64,000 bases of DNA from Planctomycetota bacterium (lineage in GTDB: Bacteria > Planctomycetota > Planctomycetia > Pirellulales > Lacipirellulaceae). Position 1 is the first letter of the stretch; each line of letters begins with the position of its first letter. The position numbers were made by a program, and so were the translations under genes. Of the stretch, positions 45,654 through 54,182 are shown one piece after another. Where the stretch lies: NCBI GenBank assembly GCA_029259915.1, contig JAJDED010000020.1, forward strand, positions 1-64,000. The letters run 5' to 3'. Below the pieces are notes generated by a model. The model was not told the origin of the DNA. It did no database searches and saw nothing but the letters and a program-made list of their open reading frames with translations.

Positions 45654-46370
45654 CTAATTCAAGCTAAACGGAGGCAGATAGCTTGGATGCCGGCTTCCGA
45701 CGGGGCGAGGTTTGCCGTCTGTAGGCGATTCGAGTGCTTCGAGCAGCATCTTCGCACGGATATCGATGTCGCTTTCGCCGAGCAAAGCGCACTTCGTCGT
45801 AAAGTCGAGCGGCAGGGCAAAACTTACCAAATCGGTCAACACTCCTAGCGGAACGTCCGAAGAAAGCAATTCTTGAAAGGCTGGATTTGCGGGTTGGCCT
45901 GCCGGAAGCGACTGCTCAAACTTCCGGCTCAGTGCCGCTTGCAAACTCAGACGCTCCGCATCGTTTTCGGAGCAATAAAAATCTTCGAGTACTTTTACCC
46001 GCGCTTCGCGGTACGTTCGGGCAGGGGAGAGTTCTTTTTCAATACGCACTCTTCGCAAACCGAGTAGCAAGATATTGTATTGTCCATCGTCGGTCTGTTG
46101 ATGTGTGACAATTTTTCCCAGGCAAGCGTGCTGGATGAGTGCGGGACGGCCTTCGTAATTCGATTCCCAGCCAGATTCCAGCACACTCATCGCGATCAGC
46201 CCGTCGCTGTCGAGCGCCGCATTCAGGAGATCGCGATAGCGTGGTTCGTAAATGTGCAAAGGCTGCATCACATGCGGAAACATCACCAAGTCGGGCAGCG
46301 GAAACAGCCGTGCCTTCCCGCTAAAACGAGTTTGGTCAAACGTCAGGTCTTCAACATTCCAAGGAAGCAT
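45654..46370 (-). CDS. LON substrate-binding-domain protein
   Basis: This 238-residue protein is the stand-alone form of the N-terminal domain of Lon protease, as seen in ARLFPLPDLVMFPHVMQPLHIYEPRYRDLL near the start and ILLLGLRRVRIEKEL later. There is no ATPase or protease part. Stand-alone LON domains bind proteins, and their targets are mostly unknown. The gene is close to the DUF309 gene upstream (14 bases between them), so they are likely co-transcribed. Confidence 0.9.
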   Translation of the reverse strand: MLPWNVEDLTFDQTRFSGKARLFPLPDLVMFPHVMQPLHIYEPRYRDLLNAALDSDGLIAMSVLESGWESNYEGRPALIQHACLGKIVTHQQTDDGQYNILLLGLRRVRIEKELSPARTYREARVKVLEDFYCSENDAERLSLQAALSRKFEQSLPAGQPANPAFQELLSSDVPLGVLTDLVSFALPLDFTTKCALLGESDIDIRAKMLLEALESPTDGKPRPVGSRHPSYLPPFSLN

Positions 46371-46383
46371 AACGGACTTGCCT

Positions 46384-46776
46384 TTAAGGAGTTTGCTGTA
46401 AATGGATTTCTGGGATTAAGTCGGGAACGATTTCAATGCTGGGAAATTCGTCGGTGTTGGCCAACACGTCTTCAAAACATTGTGCGTATTGGTGTAGGAA
46501 ATTTTCTAAATCGAGGCCCTCGTAGCTCGGACAATAGTTTTCCAAATGTCCTCGGCTGGTGAGATACACTTTCTTCGCACCGCGGATGTTGCCATTGCCA
46601 AAATGATGCAGGGCGACTGCCGCCTGAATCAAACCTTGATAAAACTTTCGAGCCGGTCCTCGATACTCCGTCCACAATTCCTCCCAAGTTTCGTGGGCCT
46701 CAAAAAAATCGCAAATGTTAAAGTGCTCGATACCCTTAAGGTAAAGAGGGTCGTAGGTCGCTGTCTCGTCCAGCAT
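46384..46776 (-). CDS. DUF309 protein
   Basis: A helical protein of about 130 residues with the family hallmark HFNICDFFEAHETWEELW and GPARKFYQGLIQAAVALHHFGNGNIRGA. The conserved His, Glu and Gln suggest a metal or substrate site, but members have no agreed function. I place the start at ATG 46776; the frame extends 27 codons upstream without family support. Confidence 0.88.
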   Translation of the reverse strand: MLDETATYDPLYLKGIEHFNICDFFEAHETWEELWTEYRGPARKFYQGLIQAAVALHHFGNGNIRGAKKVYLTSRGHLENYCPSYEGLDLENFLHQYAQCFEDVLANTDEFPSIEIVPDLIPEIHLQQTP

Positions 46777-47046
46777 AGGGGGGGGCTTTCTGGAAATGCG
46801 CTCCAGACGGGGGGGGAGATTGGCATGGGTTGCTGCCCTACTAGGCCAGTCTCGCAAGATTATACGCAGTTCACTCCGCCGGGACTAGCAATAAGTCGAA
46901 CACTTCCAGGAAACTATGGCCCGACTCTTGACACCGAAGTTACGGGCGACACAATGACCCCCATCGCTGTGATTTTTCTCCAGCGATGTCTCAGATTTTG
47001 GCTCGGCTGAAGTGAATCTCGCCCTTTTTTACCGCTATTTTTCACC

Positions 47047-47733
47047 ATGCCCGCTCCTCGTGCTAAGTCGGTTTCTGCTTGCGACCTTTCTACTCGCGAT
47101 ACTGAGGCCAAGCAGCAGGCGGCCAAAGTCGTGCGACGGCTCAAGGCCGATTATCCCGACGCCGAGTGTGCTCTGGTGCATCGCACGCCGTTCCAATTGC
47201 TGGTGGCGACAATCCTTTCGGCCCAGTGTACCGACGTACGGGTCAATCTGGTCACCAAAGAGTTGTTCCGCAAATACCGCAAGCCGGCCGACTTTGCGAC
47301 CGCGACGTTGCCTGAGATTGAAGGAGCGATCCGAAGCACGGGCTTCTACCGCAACAAAGCAAAGAACATCAAGGCTTGCAGTACCGATCTGGTTGAGAAG
47401 CACGGCGGGAAAGTCCCCAAAGATCTTGAGGCGTTGGTGGCCCTGGCAGGGGTCGGTCGTAAGACAGCTAATGTTGTGCTAGGCACCGCTTACGGTTTGC
47501 CCACGGGTGTTGTTGTGGACACCCATGTCGGCCGACTGAGCCGTCGGCTGGGACTCACCCGGCAAAAGGACGCAGTAAAAGTTGAAGAAGAATTAATGCA
47601 ACTATTGCCAAAGAAGGGGTGGATCGAGTTTTCGCACCGAATGATTCACCACGGTCGGCAAGTCTGTGCAGCTCGAAAACCATTGTGCGACAAATGTTCG
47701 ATGAAAAAGTTTTGCCCACAAATAGGAATATAG
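47047..47733 (+). CDS. nth: Endonuclease III
   Basis: Nth removes oxidised pyrimidines from DNA and cuts the AP site. The 228 residues contain the helix-hairpin-helix LVALAGVGRKTANVVLG with the catalytic Lys, the catalytic Asp in VVDTHVGRLSRRLGL, and the [4Fe-4S] loop CAARKPLCDKCSMKKFCP at the C-terminus. It is longer than the ~211-residue E. coli enzyme due to an N-terminal basic extension. It is divergent from the DUF309 gene, so its promoter lies in 46777-47046. dcd follows in the same direction after a repeat. Confidence 0.95.
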   Translation: MPAPRAKSVSACDLSTRDTEAKQQAAKVVRRLKADYPDAECALVHRTPFQLLVATILSAQCTDVRVNLVTKELFRKYRKPADFATATLPEIEGAIRSTGFYRNKAKNIKACSTDLVEKHGGKVPKDLEALVALAGVGRKTANVVLGTAYGLPTGVVVDTHVGRLSRRLGLTRQKDAVKVEEELMQLLPKKGWIEFSHRMIHHGRQVCAARKPLCDKCSMKKFCPQIGI

Positions 47734-47734
47734 C

Positions 47735-47815
47735 AATTAGCTGTTTGCAGTTAGTCTTTATAAAAAAATAACTAGCAGCTAACAACTAGCAACTAGTAAC
47801 TCACTAATCAGGAGA
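47735..47815. repeat. TTAGC/CTAGC-rich repeat before dcd
   Basis: The segment has TTAGCTGTTTGCAGTTAG followed, after an A-rich run, by several ACTAGCAGCTAACAACTAGC-type units in inverse orientation. It resembles 18366-18445 in base pattern and place (immediately before a start codon). Confidence 0.5.
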
Positions 47816-47825
47816 ACCTGGCGAG

Positions 47826-48401
47826 ATGATTCTTTCAGGCAAGGAAATTTTAAGCCGCATCGGCGATGATATCGATATCGACCCATTCGACCCTGACCGC
47901 CTCAATCCAAATAGTTACAACCTTACGTTGCACGACGAATTGATAGTTTACGAAGAGGTCGTGCTCGACATGGCCAAGGCCAATCGCGTGCGGCGGATCA
48001 CAATTCCCGAAGAGGGATTGGTGCTTAGCCCGAACCAACTCTATCTGGGTCGCACGACCGAGCGGACGGTGACCCACAATCTTGTGCCGCAAATCGAAGG
48101 ACGATCGTCCATTGGCCGGTTGGGACTGTTTGTGCACGTGACCGCCGGTTTTGGCGACGTCGGTTTCGCCGGCTATTGGACGTTGGAAATGTTTGCTGTT
48201 CAACCAGTGCGCATCTATCCCAACACCCAGATCTGCCAAATCATTTACCACGAACTGACCGGCCCGGTCGAAGAGTACTCGTCCAAGTACCAGCACAACC
48301 ACGACATCCAGCCGAGTTTGCTTTTTGAGGAACTTGACCCGAATCGCGAAAACGACCCGCAGATGCCGCTGAACTTCGGCTTGGAGCGCTCGCACGGATA
48401 A
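47826..48401 (+). CDS. dcd: dCTP deaminase
   Basis: Dcd removes the amino group of dCTP, producing dUTP for thymidylate synthesis. The trimeric dUTPase-like fold is recognised by EGRSSIGRLGLFVHVTAGFGDVGFAGYWTLEM, with the Arg-Ser-Ser phosphate motif and the catalytic Glu. The total of 191 residues matches the family. CAGGAGAACC lies just before the start ATG. Some relatives are bifunctional dCTP deaminase/dUTPases; the sequence alone does not settle this. Confidence 0.94.
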   Translation: MILSGKEILSRIGDDIDIDPFDPDRLNPNSYNLTLHDELIVYEEVVLDMAKANRVRRITIPEEGLVLSPNQLYLGRTTERTVTHNLVPQIEGRSSIGRLGLFVHVTAGFGDVGFAGYWTLEMFAVQPVRIYPNTQICQIIYHELTGPVEEYSSKYQHNHDIQPSLLFEELDPNRENDPQMPLNFGLERSHG

Positions 48402-48425
48402 GCTTCTTGTGGAGCAGGTATTTTC

Positions 48426-48539
48426 ATGGGAGCAAAAAAGACGTTACAAAAGGTTCTTGGTGGATCAAGAGATATTCGATTTCTAGAGATGGTATCCCTC
48501 GTCGAAGAGTATAATTTGAGAATGGAGGACGAGTCGTGA
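48426..48539 (+). pseudogene. hicA: HicA-type toxin remnant with internal deletion
   Basis: A 37-codon frame starts at ATG 48426. Its first 19 residues (KTLQKVLGGSRDIRF) match the start of a HicA toxin, and the last 12 (VEEYNLRMEDES) match a HicA end, but the ~40 residues between, with the catalytic His in the GSH motif, are missing. HicA is normally an 75-90 residue mRNA-cleaving toxin. It overlaps the hicB frame by four bases (GTGA), as in a real hicAB operon. The toxin must be inactive. Confidence 0.75.
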
Positions 48540-48754
48540 AAGACTATCACATCAATATCTTTTATAGCGAAGAAGATGGCGGTTATATCGCCGACATTCC
48601 CGATCTCCAGGCGTGTAGCGCGTTTGGTGATACGCCCGAAGAGGCGTTGCGCGAGTCGGAAGTTGCGAAGGCTGGCTGGCTAGAGGCAGCTTAGGCATCT
48701 GGCAAGCCGATCCCGCCTGCCCGCTACAGACCTGCTATTTACGAGGCAATCTGA
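48536..48754 (+). pseudogene. hicB: HicB-type antitoxin with in-frame stop
   Basis: The frame starts at GTG 48536 and gives KDYHINIFYSEEDGGYIADI and PDLQACSAFGDTPEEALRE, the typical partial RNase H-like fold of HicB family antitoxins. A TAG at 48692-48694 stops it at residue 52. Read through, the same frame continues with SGKPIPPARYRPAIYEAI, a normal HicB end, to the TGA at 48752-48754. So a single base change has cut the antitoxin. The short form may still be made. Confidence 0.8.
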
Positions 48755-48816
48755 AGAACTCTTCTTTGCTTCGAGCAAGGCGCCCTATCGTAGACTAACG
48801 ATTTGCCGATTATAGG

Positions 48817-49596
48817 CTAGCCTGCCACAGTATGGCCGCCGTTGATCGAGAGCGATTGACCGGTAACAAAACTCGCTTCGTCACTCGCAAAATAAACAAC
48901 CGCTGTGCCCACCTCCGCGGCGGTTCCCATGCGCCCGGCTGGTACCTGGGACGTGTACGCGTCTTTCGCTTGTTGCGAAACCTTTGCGTGTCGCTCTGTG
49001 GGGATCCATCCCGGGGCGACCATGTTTACGGTAATTCCAAAAGGTGCCAGCTCGCTCGACAAACTTCGCGACAAACCAATCTGCCCACCTTTGGCCGCCG
49101 CGTACGCCGAGAACGGGCTTGCCCCCAATGCGAAAATTTCGCTGGTGATTTGAACAATGCGACCGAAACGCTGCTGTTTCATGTGCGGCAGACAAGCCCG
49201 CATCAGCAGCGTTGGGCTGACCACGAAAAATTCGTACATCTTTTGAAAATACTCGACCGAATATTCCTCGAACGGCAACTCAGGCTGAAAACAAGTAGCG
49301 TTGCATACAAGAATATCAATCGACCCCAACTGTTGGGCCACGGTTTTGTACAACCGCTGAACGTCAGCTTCGTTGGTAACGTCCGCCTGCACCAGACAGC
49401 AATCGGGTCCGATTTCTTCCAGCTCGGCCAGCGCCCGCTCCGCATCTTCATGAGAGTTGGCGTAGTTAACAGCCACCCGAGCGCCAGCCCGAGCCAGCTC
49501 CAGCGCAATACCTTTTCCCAACCCGCGCGAACTCCCCGTAACTAACGCCACACGGCCATCAAGATGGAAGCTAGAATGCAACGAATTTTCCTGCAT
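48817..49596 (-). CDS. SDR-family oxidoreductase
   Basis: A classical short-chain dehydrogenase/reductase of 259 residues. The cofactor loop is TGSSRGLGKGI, and the active-site Ser and Tyr-x3-Lys are in ITSEIFALGASPFSAYAAAKGG. A FabG-like 3-oxoacyl reductase is possible, but the family is broad, so the substrate cannot be named. An NADP preference is likely from the Arg/Ser pattern of the loop. It stands alone, convergent with the hicAB remnant. Confidence 0.88.
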   Translation of the reverse strand: MQENSLHSSFHLDGRVALVTGSSRGLGKGIALELARAGARVAVNYANSHEDAERALAELEEIGPDCCLVQADVTNEADVQRLYKTVAQQLGSIDILVCNATCFQPELPFEEYSVEYFQKMYEFFVVSPTLLMRACLPHMKQQRFGRIVQITSEIFALGASPFSAYAAAKGGQIGLSRSLSSELAPFGITVNMVAPGWIPTERHAKVSQQAKDAYTSQVPAGRMGTAAEVGTAVVYFASDEASFVTGQSLSINGGHTVAG

Positions 49597-50080
49597 GGCA
49601 ATGAATTTCCCTCGTACTTTTTTTGAACAGGTCGCTGCGGCGACCTGTTAAAAATATTATATTAAAAAAGGATGGGATCCCATCGGGGCGTGAGGGTTTT
49701 CGTGCCTGCATTTTAACGAGGGAACTGCAAAGTTTCGAAAAAATGCAGGACTAAGCTACTGGCATACACGCGATCACCCGTCCCCAAGCCAGATCGACCT
49801 CCAGAGAGAAAACCGCTCGCTGATGCATAGCGAGTGGCACGTTGGCCAACGTCAATCCAACAAGGCAACCTGGTCCGCCGCCGCAGCCCGTCCGCCCTCA
49901 GTCGTCGGTTATTGTAGTGAACCGCAGAGCGCCGCGCAACAACTATTTTTGGCCACCTTAGCGGTTGTTAAAGAATCTACCACAAAGGCACGACGGACAC
50001 TAAGAAGAATGAAATGAGGAATAGCCGCGACTCTACGAGGCTATCTAATCCCTATCACCTAGTCCCTAGCTCCTCCCCCG
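49597..50080. other. Intergenic region with several palindromes
   Basis: About 480 bases with no gene. AACAGGTCGC/GCGACCTGTT forms a perfect 10-base hairpin at 49626-49649; GATGGGATCCCATC at 49671-49684 is a perfect palindrome; and CCTGCATTTT pairs with AAAAATGCAGG (49712-49751). The stretch ACCACAAAGGCACGACGGAC near 49980 looks like a dispersed intergenic motif. Confidence 0.55.
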
Positions 50081-51604
50081 CTACATCACCGCGAAGTAGT
50101 TCTCCGCAGCATAATCAAAATACTCATGACACATCTGCGGGGGGACGTCGAGGTAGTGGCAATAGTTGCGGATTTGTAGCAGCAAGTCGCGTGGTTGGCA
50201 GCAGCGGAAGGGGCGGTTAACCGATTTGTAATGCGTCTCGACAAGATAGTCGATCGATTCCGCGTTGTATTCCATGCCAACGATCTTGGCCATGATCTTA
50301 AACAGCTCGCGAAATTCCTCTTCGCTTGGATCGACCACTTCGATCTTGTAGGGAATACGCCGCAGGAAGGCGTCGTCGACCAAATCTCTCGGTTCGAGGT
50401 TGGTGGAAAATATAATCAACTGGTCGAACGGCACTTGGATTTTCTTTCCATTGACCAGTCGTAGAAAATCGTACCGCTTTTCCAGGGGCACGATCCAGCG
50501 GTTCAACAGCTCGTCGGTGGTCATGCGTTGACGTCCGAAGTCGTCGATCACCAGCGTTCCACAATTGCTTTTGAGCTGTAACGGTGCTTCGCTGACGTTG
50601 GTGCCGGTACCGGCGGATACTTCCAAGGCGTCCATCGTGAGTTCGCCACCGGCGACAATCGTAGGCCGTCGGATGCGGATCCAGCGCTTGTCGACTGCCA
50701 CGTCGTGCATCGGACCGGCTGTTTTTTCCAGCGGTACTTCTTCGTGCAAGCCGGGATCGAACACACGCATGATTTCGCCGTCTATGGCGATGGCATTCGG
50801 TACCCAGATGGTATCGCCAAAGGCCTTGGTCACGCGCTCGGCGATGCTGGTCTTGCCGTTACCCGGTGCACCGAACAAAAACAGGCCTCTGCCGGAGTTC
50901 ACGGCTGGCCCCAGCCGGCGGAGCATTCGTTTATTGATCAACAAATCGGAAAACGCCCGATCGAGGTCGCCTTCAGTCGGATGCATTTTTGTGAGAGTCT
51001 GTTCGGCAACACTTTCGATGTATGATTTCAGCGAGATGGGAGCTGCGCCGAAATAGCTGCAATACTCGGTGAGTTTTTTGGCGGACTCGCGTCCCTTGTC
51101 GGTAAGCTGATAAACGTAGTCGTTCATCGCCGCCGCACCGCGGAAGGCGACCATCTGCGCCTGTTTTAGCCCGGCCAATACTGGTTCGACCAGCCTGAAG
51201 GGCAGTGAAAGGTGCTCGGCGATCTCGTGGCCGCTGAGGTCGCCGACGGCGCCAAAGAATTTCAGAATCAGGTGTTCGAGCTGCCCCTCGCTAATTTTCG
51301 CTTCCTCAAGCGATTGAGGCTCGGCCGGGAGCCACGGTTCATCGAGAACCTTTTTATCTTTTTCTCGTTGCACCTTGGAAGGTGCGTGGAGAGCCGAGAT
51401 CACCGCGGCGTCGGTGGATACCACCGAGGGACGGTGCTCGGTTTCGATTTGCTTTGGTCGAGCCGGCGCCTGAGATTCAGTTTGTGGCTGATCTTCTTCA
51501 GGAATTTCGCCGTTCGCCAGGCGATTGATCCGATCCAATAGCGATTCGAGATCGCTACCAGCGGGGGCCATCGATTTATCAACGCTAAGAGTCTTTTGTG
51601 ACAT
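50081..51604 (-). CDS. AAA+ ATPase with winged-helix-like N-terminal part
   Basis: A 507-residue protein. The first ~95 residues are disordered and polar. A helical part (residues ~105-195) resembles a winged-helix domain ([25 protein letters not shown]). The AAA+ part follows: Walker [10 protein letters not shown], Walker B LVIDDFG, sensor IIFSTNLEP and an Arg finger region ([13 protein letters not shown]). Such ATPases are frequent in planctomycetes without a known role. The product may be an energy-using switch that remodels a protein complex. It reads away from purU. Confidence 0.82.
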   Translation of the reverse strand: MSQKTLSVDKSMAPAGSDLESLLDRINRLANGEIPEEDQPQTESQAPARPKQIETEHRPSVVSTDAAVISALHAPSKVQREKDKKVLDEPWLPAEPQSLEEAKISEGQLEHLILKFFGAVGDLSGHEIAEHLSLPFRLVEPVLAGLKQAQMVAFRGAAAMNDYVYQLTDKGRESAKKLTEYCSYFGAAPISLKSYIESVAEQTLTKMHPTEGDLDRAFSDLLINKRMLRRLGPAVNSGRGLFLFGAPGNGKTSIAERVTKAFGDTIWVPNAIAIDGEIMRVFDPGLHEEVPLEKTAGPMHDVAVDKRWIRIRRPTIVAGGELTMDALEVSAGTGTNVSEAPLQLKSNCGTLVIDDFGRQRMTTDELLNRWIVPLEKRYDFLRLVNGKKIQVPFDQLIIFSTNLEPRDLVDDAFLRRIPYKIEVVDPSEEEFRELFKIMAKIVGMEYNAESIDYLVETHYKSVNRPFRCCQPRDLLLQIRNYCHYLDVPPQMCHEYFDYAAENYFAVM

Positions 51605-51941
51605 GCGAATAGTGCCTGTATGCGATTTAGAGAATTTGTGTGTGGATGTTTGAGAGTCGGCTTCTGAGGCTGAGGCTGCTGCAAGGGTCCTGGAAAAGGT
51701 GTCTTGAAAGAGTACGTCTTGGAATCGTATGTCGCAAACTGCTTGTGTCGGGTTGTAGGGATGCTGCGGATTGTCGCCTGGAAGTCTCTTTCATGGATTA
51801 GTACATGGCGGATTTCCTGACTTTTGGTCAGCAGGTACCCGGCCAGAGGCGTGATTGCCGATGACAGCATAGGATGTCTGGATTAACCTGGGGGTACTCA
51901 GCAAAACAGCTTTTTCTACTGCCAGTTTAGAGGTTGCCGCT
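51605..51941. other. Divergent promoter region between the ATPase gene and purU
   Basis: About 340 bases. Both promoters should be here. No clear -35/-10 or -24/-12 element was found. AGAGG precedes the purU ATG. Confidence 0.45.
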
Positions 51942-52796
51942 ATGCAAATGGTCATTACCGCCGTGGGGCCCGACAACCGGGGATTGGCCGATCCGATTGT
52001 GCATTGCGTGACCGAATTGGGTGCGAACATCGCCGAGATCCAAATGTTCGACCACGATCAGCAATCGTTATTTTCGATGCTTACGCGTGTGGAACTCGAT
52101 GCGGATGTGGTCGATCGATTGCAAGGTTCGATGCAGGAAGTCAGCACGCGCACAGGACTTTCGATCCGTACCTGGTCTCCGAAGATCGAAGGCCGGCGGC
52201 CGCGGTTGGCGATTTGTGTGACCTATCGCAAAGAAACGCCGCGCGCGGTGCTCGAAGCCGTACAAAGCGGGCTGATCGATGCCGAAGCGACCGTGATGAT
52301 CAGCAATCGCGAAGCGTGCCGTTCGTTGGCCCAAGAGTTCGACTTGCCCTGGTTTTATATTGGCAACGTCGAGGGGCAAGCGGACGACCGGCGACTGATC
52401 GACATTTGCGACGAGTACGAAGTCGATTACATCGTGCTTGCACGATACATGCGGATTCTGCCGCCGGAAAGTGTGTGGAAATATGCTGGTGGGCGGATCA
52501 TTAATCTGCATCATGGCCTGCTGCCTGGCTTTCCCGGGATGCGTCCCTATCACGATGCACACCGCGTACGGATGCTCACCTACGGGGCTACTTGCCATTT
52601 CATTGTGCCGGAACTCGACGCGGGAAATCAGATTATCAATCAAGCCACGTTTTCGGTCCCGCCGGGAACGTCGGTGGAAGAGATTGTCCGACGCGGGCAG
52701 GAAGAGAATGAACCTCGCTGTCTGGTCGAAGGGGTCCGGCGCGTGGTGGCGGGCGAAGTGCAACTGCACTTCAATCGGGTTGTGGCAACCGAATAA
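51942..52796 (+). CDS. purU: Formyltetrahydrofolate deformylase
   Basis: PurU splits 10-formyl-THF into formate and THF, which supplies formate for purine synthesis. The first ~80 residues are an ACT-like domain (MVITAVGPDNRGLADPIVHCVTELGANI). The formyl-transferase-like part has INLHHGLLPGFPGMRPYHDA with the catalytic Asn-His, and the Asp in VPELDAGNQI. The 284 residues match the family. The standard SFLP of the second motif is GLLP here. The N-terminal ACT domain may sense an amino acid such as glycine or methionine. Confidence 0.93.
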   Translation: MQMVITAVGPDNRGLADPIVHCVTELGANIAEIQMFDHDQQSLFSMLTRVELDADVVDRLQGSMQEVSTRTGLSIRTWSPKIEGRRPRLAICVTYRKETPRAVLEAVQSGLIDAEATVMISNREACRSLAQEFDLPWFYIGNVEGQADDRRLIDICDEYEVDYIVLARYMRILPPESVWKYAGGRIINLHHGLLPGFPGMRPYHDAHRVRMLTYGATCHFIVPELDAGNQIINQATFSVPPGTSVEEIVRRGQEENEPRCLVEGVRRVVAGEVQLHFNRVVATE

Positions 52797-52959
52797 CGGC
52801 GGCAATGGCAGTCCGGCTGGCGCGATTGTAGGGCAGATGCCACGTTCTACGCTATTTTCTTGACGTTTCCCCGGCCCGCGAATAGTCTGGAGCTATCGGA
52901 ACACTCTCGGCGCCACGCCGCACCGCCTCCCGCGCAATTCCCACCTGGCGAGATCACAA

Positions 52960-53838
52960 ATGTTTGCACGAATCGTACCAGCTCTTGTTTTTGTAACGCT
53001 GATTGCTAATACGGCAGCGGCTCAGACGATTCGCTTCGACACCAACGTCGGCAACATCGACCTGGTGCTCAATCCAACCAACAACATCAATTTGCAAGGG
53101 CATGTTGATAACATGCTGGATTACGTCAATGCAGGTGTTTACAATCACAGCGTTATCAACCGTGCTGTTGAAGGTTTCATTATACAGATTGGTAGTTTTT
53201 CTACAAGGAATTTGTCTGTCCCTCAGGCACGAGGAGAATTCATTCCACTGCCTAGGCGTGGATCAGTTACGGTCGACTTTGATGGCGATAATGAAATCGA
53301 TTTCAATACAGATGGGCTTTCCAACACGAGAGGAAAAGTGTCAATGGCTCTTGGAGGGGCAGGAGCTAATGGAGGACCCGATGTAAATAGCGGTACGGGT
53401 AGCTTTTTTGTTACGACAGATAACACTTCTGGTGCAGCAGGTCAGTTAGATCCAGGTGCGATCAACCCAGACGGCCAGGGCAATCCTGCTGTTACAGGTG
53501 GTTTTGTTGTATTTGCGGAAGTCGTGGATATGTCAACGATTGATTTTATCGCGAGCTTAAACAATGTGAATCTTTTTGGTGACGATCCTAGATTCAATCC
53601 TACTTTTACAGACGCTCCTCTTCTGGACAACGATTTTCAAGTTTTCATCGAGCGTGCATTCGTCTTGGAGGAAGCCCCGATGGCAATGGCGGCGTTGGCC
53701 CCGGGTTCAGGCGACGCGGGGGATTCGTTCACTCCGCCGGCGCTGAACACGTTGAGCGTGCCGGAACCACCGGCACTTGTGCTAGCGGTGGCGGCGCTGA
53801 TGGGCATTGCGATTCTCTCACGCTGCGGCATCGGTTGA
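52960..53838 (+). CDS. Secreted cyclophilin-type protein with PEP-CTERM-like tail
   Basis: A 292-residue protein. Residues 1-21 are a signal peptide (ALVFVTLIANTAAAQ). Then comes a cyclophilin-like domain: TNVGNIDLVL, a HSVINRAVEGFIIQIGSF active-site-like part (in standard cyclophilins FHRVIxxFMIQGG), and SGTGSFFVTTDN. The usual FHR is NHSV here, so isomerase activity is doubtful. The C-terminus has VPEPPALVLAVAALMGIAIL then a Cys/Gly end, close to PEP-CTERM sorting signals (PEP, hydrophobic helix, basic end). It may be exported and processed by an exosortase. The next gene encodes a giant surface protein. Confidence 0.8.
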   Translation: MFARIVPALVFVTLIANTAAAQTIRFDTNVGNIDLVLNPTNNINLQGHVDNMLDYVNAGVYNHSVINRAVEGFIIQIGSFSTRNLSVPQARGEFIPLPRRGSVTVDFDGDNEIDFNTDGLSNTRGKVSMALGGAGANGGPDVNSGTGSFFVTTDNTSGAAGQLDPGAINPDGQGNPAVTGGFVVFAEVVDMSTIDFIASLNNVNLFGDDPRFNPTFTDAPLLDNDFQVFIERAFVLEEAPMAMAALAPGSGDAGDSFTPPALNTLSVPEPPALVLAVAALMGIAILSRCGIG

Positions 53839-54182
53839 TGCGAGTACGGCTAAGCTGCTAACGGCGGGTTATACGGCATTCCGCAGGAATTTCTTGACTG
53901 CGCTCTCAGATTGCCCTTGCCGACCGGGGGGCCTCTTCCTACCATCCCTCCCGCCTCGAAATTTTGAGGCGACTCTTCTACTACCTTTTCCAACTTGATG
54001 ATCACGATGATCCCTTTGCAAACAGGTCCTGCGCGCGGGCTACTGATCTGCGTTTGCCAATTGTTTGGCGTGTGTGCGAGGGGTGTTAGAGCGCAGGGAA
54101 AAGAGTGGTGCGAAGTGGAATTAACGGAACGGCAAGTTTGACACCCAAGATTTTTCCTATGTGGAAACAGGAGATTATCGGC
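53839..54182. other. Intergenic region before the giant surface-protein gene
   Basis: About 345 bases with no gene. A near-perfect hairpin (GCCTCGAAA/TTTTGAGGC) sits at about 53956-53975. An AT-poor region follows; a TTGACA lies near 54139 but has no suitable -10 at 17 bases. Confidence 0.45.

Noticed and set aside
49626..49649. Hairpin after the SDR gene's start side read as a terminator
   Set aside because: The stem is perfect, but the base run beside it is A-rich in the reading direction, not T-rich, so it is more likely a repeat.
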